A stretch of 64,000 nt of DNA from the NCBI GenBank assembly GCA_029846755.1, contig JARWBI010000002.1, positions 431,378 through 495,377 of the forward strand, written 5' to 3'. Positions 63,010 through 64,000 of the stretch are shown one piece after another. The notes beneath the pieces are model-generated. The model searched no databases. It was not told the origin of the DNA and was given only the letters and a program-made list of their open reading frames with translations. Position 1 is the stretch's first letter. Every line of letters begins with the position of its first letter. Position numbers and translations under genes: made by a program. Source of the DNA: Falsirhodobacter flavus (lineage in GTDB: Bacteria; Pseudomonadota; Alphaproteobacteria; Rhodobacterales; Rhodobacteraceae).

Positions 63010-63396
63010 ATGGCCAAGGTGAAGCCGGAAAAGGTCTGCCACAGCGTCGAAGAAGCCAGCGAGCTTATCAAGCAGCTGGCCAATCCGAACCGCCTGGCCA
63101 TCGTTTGTTACCTCATGGAAGCGCCACGAACGGTCGCCGACCTCGAAGGGGATCTGGGTATCTCGCAGCCGACCCTGTCGCAGCAGATCACTCAACTCCG
63201 GAACGCGGGGATCGTCACAGGGCAGCGTCAGGCGCGCTCGGTGACCTACCGGATCGAGGATGCGCGGGTGCTCCCCTTGGTTCAGGCACTGCGGCTGGTC
63301 TTTGCCGACCTGAACGACGTGCGAATGGAAAAGCGGCGCGCTGCAGCTGCCGCGCGTCATCTTCCCGCCGCAGAGGCCTTCGGCATGTTCGATTGA
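63010..63396 (+). CDS. ArsR-family transcriptional regulator
   Basis: A 128-residue winged-helix repressor. The helix-turn-helix is at about 43-66 (DLEGDLGISQPTLSQQITQLR), followed by the wing VTGQRQARSVTYRIEDA. It carries Cys10 and Cys33 (NRLAIVCYL). Cys33 sits where BigR/SqrR-type sulfide sensors have their first reactive Cys; their second, C-terminal, Cys is absent. The ATG at 63010 follows GGAGGG. It is divergent from the organosulfur operon and probably controls it. Confidence 0.88.
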   Translation: MAKVKPEKVCHSVEEASELIKQLANPNRLAIVCYLMEAPRTVADLEGDLGISQPTLSQQITQLRNAGIVTGQRQARSVTYRIEDARVLPLVQALRLVFADLNDVRMEKRRAAAAARHLPAAEAFGMFD

Positions 63397-63805
63397 TTCA
63401 AACCCATGTCAGGACAATGTAGGTGGGGTGTCGCCCAATATCCGTTGTAGCAGCTGCGGCGGATTACGTCGTATGAAGTGTCCGCAAGCCCGGTCCCGTT
63501 TGCGGCAGGCGATCTTATTGACGGTGGCAGTGATCGTAGCGGGTAGCGACGCGCTAGCGGGCAGATCGATCGACCCTAGTTGTCGTAGATGCCATGCGGC
63601 CTCCTGTTCATGCCCAACCGATCGGGCGACCGCGCCCGTTTTTTGGCGGCCATGCTGGTCGCCGTTCGACGGGCGCTGAGGGATATCGCGCCGATCATCA
63701 CGGACTTCTCTTCGCCGTGATCAGTGGGCGCCCCCCCTATCTCGCTCCATCGACTCCATCGGCTGAAGACCGTCATTTGCAGACCATAGGCGGCAGGCGC
63801 GCCTA
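63397..63805. other. 409-base spacer, no gene recognised
   Basis: No reading frame with a convincing start, codon pattern or motif was found on either strand. A seven-base inverted repeat ATCACGG/CCGTGAT (63697-63703 and 63715-63721, 11-base loop) lies within it without a T-run. The base composition is more mixed than in the flanking genes, as expected next to an insertion. Confidence 0.5.
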
Positions 63806-64000
63806 GGGTCAGGACTCGTTCATCGGTCATAGCCAGAACATGACGGTTGCTGCGAGGGCGATGGCGGATAGGAAGACCTTGGGCGATCTGTCATATCGGG
63901 TTGCGATGCGCCTCCAATCCTTCAGCCTGCCGAACATGATCTCGATGCGGTTGCGGCGTTTATAGCGGCGCTTGTCGTATTTGACGGACTTGCCGCGAGA
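63806..64000 (-). mobile_element. IS5-family insertion sequence, partial at window edge
   Basis: The right part of an insertion sequence. The presumed terminal inverted repeat GGGTCAGGACTCGTT is at 63806-63820 and is preceded by CTAG (63803-63806), consistent with the TNA-type target of this family. The transposase end lies directly inside. The other end is beyond the window. Confidence 0.75.
63827..64000 (-). CDS. IS5-family transposase, C-terminal part
   Basis: The last 57 codons of a DDE transposase entering from the window edge. The reading SRGKSVKYDKRRYKRRNRIE then MFGRLKDWRRIATRYDRS is the basic C-terminal part with the catalytic Glu region (RIEIMFGRLKDWRRI) typical of the IS427 group of IS5. 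It ends with AALAATVMFWL-like hydrophobic residues and a TGA 21 bases inside the element end. Only the 3' part is visible, so activity cannot be judged. Confidence 0.88.
   Translation of the reverse strand, partial: SRGKSVKYDKRRYKRRNRIEIMFGRLKDWRRIATRYDRSPKVFLSAIALAATVMFWL

Noticed and set aside
63576..63830. 84-codon minus-strand frame beside the IS element
   Set aside because: It crosses the presumed IS end and shows no domain or ribosome site.
1..64000. tRNA and rRNA genes
   Set aside because: None was recognised by eye; a short tRNA could still be missed without a covariance search.

Overview
This 64 kb window is dense, GC-rich bacterial chromosome with short spacers and many ATGA-type gene overlaps. 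The gene families (UbiG, TamA/TamB, a RlmD-type methyltransferase, an NDUFAF5-like methyltransferase, Hint/RTX proteins, a fused TRAP permease) point to an alphaproteobacterium of the Rhodobacteraceae/Paracoccaceae (Rhodobacter/Paracoccus-like). That placement is inferred from gene content, not from a database search. No rRNA, tRNA or CRISPR array was recognised.

Region 1 (1-9.9 kb): ubiG (ubiquinone), a frameshifted acyltransferase-3 gene, an orphan xylulokinase, the tamA-tamB outer-membrane assembly pair and a YihY-type membrane protein. Region 2 (9.9-16.8 kb, minus strand) is one long gene string: comF, grxC, a nitrilase-like hydrolase, a MarR regulator, a sugar epimerase, a polyprenyl-phosphate sugar-1-phosphate transferase, a CapD-type nucleotide-sugar dehydratase and a Wzi-like outer-membrane protein. 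It is a first surface-polysaccharide module. Region 3 (16.8-30.8 kb) is mostly housekeeping: an NDUFAF5-like methyltransferase, hemH, two L,D-transpeptidases around a CAP-domain lipoprotein, an RNA m5U methyltransferase, two ABC exporter half-transporters, the CCA enzyme, two NUDIX hydrolases and Hsp33. It ends with a response-regulator/PP2C phosphatase facing an Hpt protein.

Region 4 (30.9-57.4 kb) is a large capsule/exopolysaccharide locus. It supplies sugars (phosphohexomutase, GalE, UDP-glucuronate-4-epimerase-like), builds chains (seven glycosyltransferase genes, including a RgpF-type 1061-residue protein and a 973-residue multi-domain fusion), decorates them (methyltransferase, pyruvyltransferase) and exports them through an ABC system (KpsM, KpsT, KpsE-like). 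Inside the locus sit two RTX proteins, one with a predicted seven-bladed propeller and one with PA14 and Hint domains, and a phage-tail-fibre-like DUF2793 protein. No KpsC, KpsS or outer-membrane export channel is in the window.

Region 5 (57.9-64 kb) is an accessory island: an operon with a signal-less SsuA-like protein, an SsuD-like flavin monooxygenase and a TRAP transporter, facing an ArsR-type regulator. It looks like organosulfur acquisition. The window ends inside an IS5-family element.

The most interesting leads are the TRAP/SsuD/signal-less binding-protein cluster with its Cys-bearing ArsR regulator, the fibre-like DUF2793 protein in the capsule locus, the Hint and propeller RTX proteins, the shared short repeat module in two glycosyltransferases, and four convergent gene pairs whose stop codons share exactly four bases.
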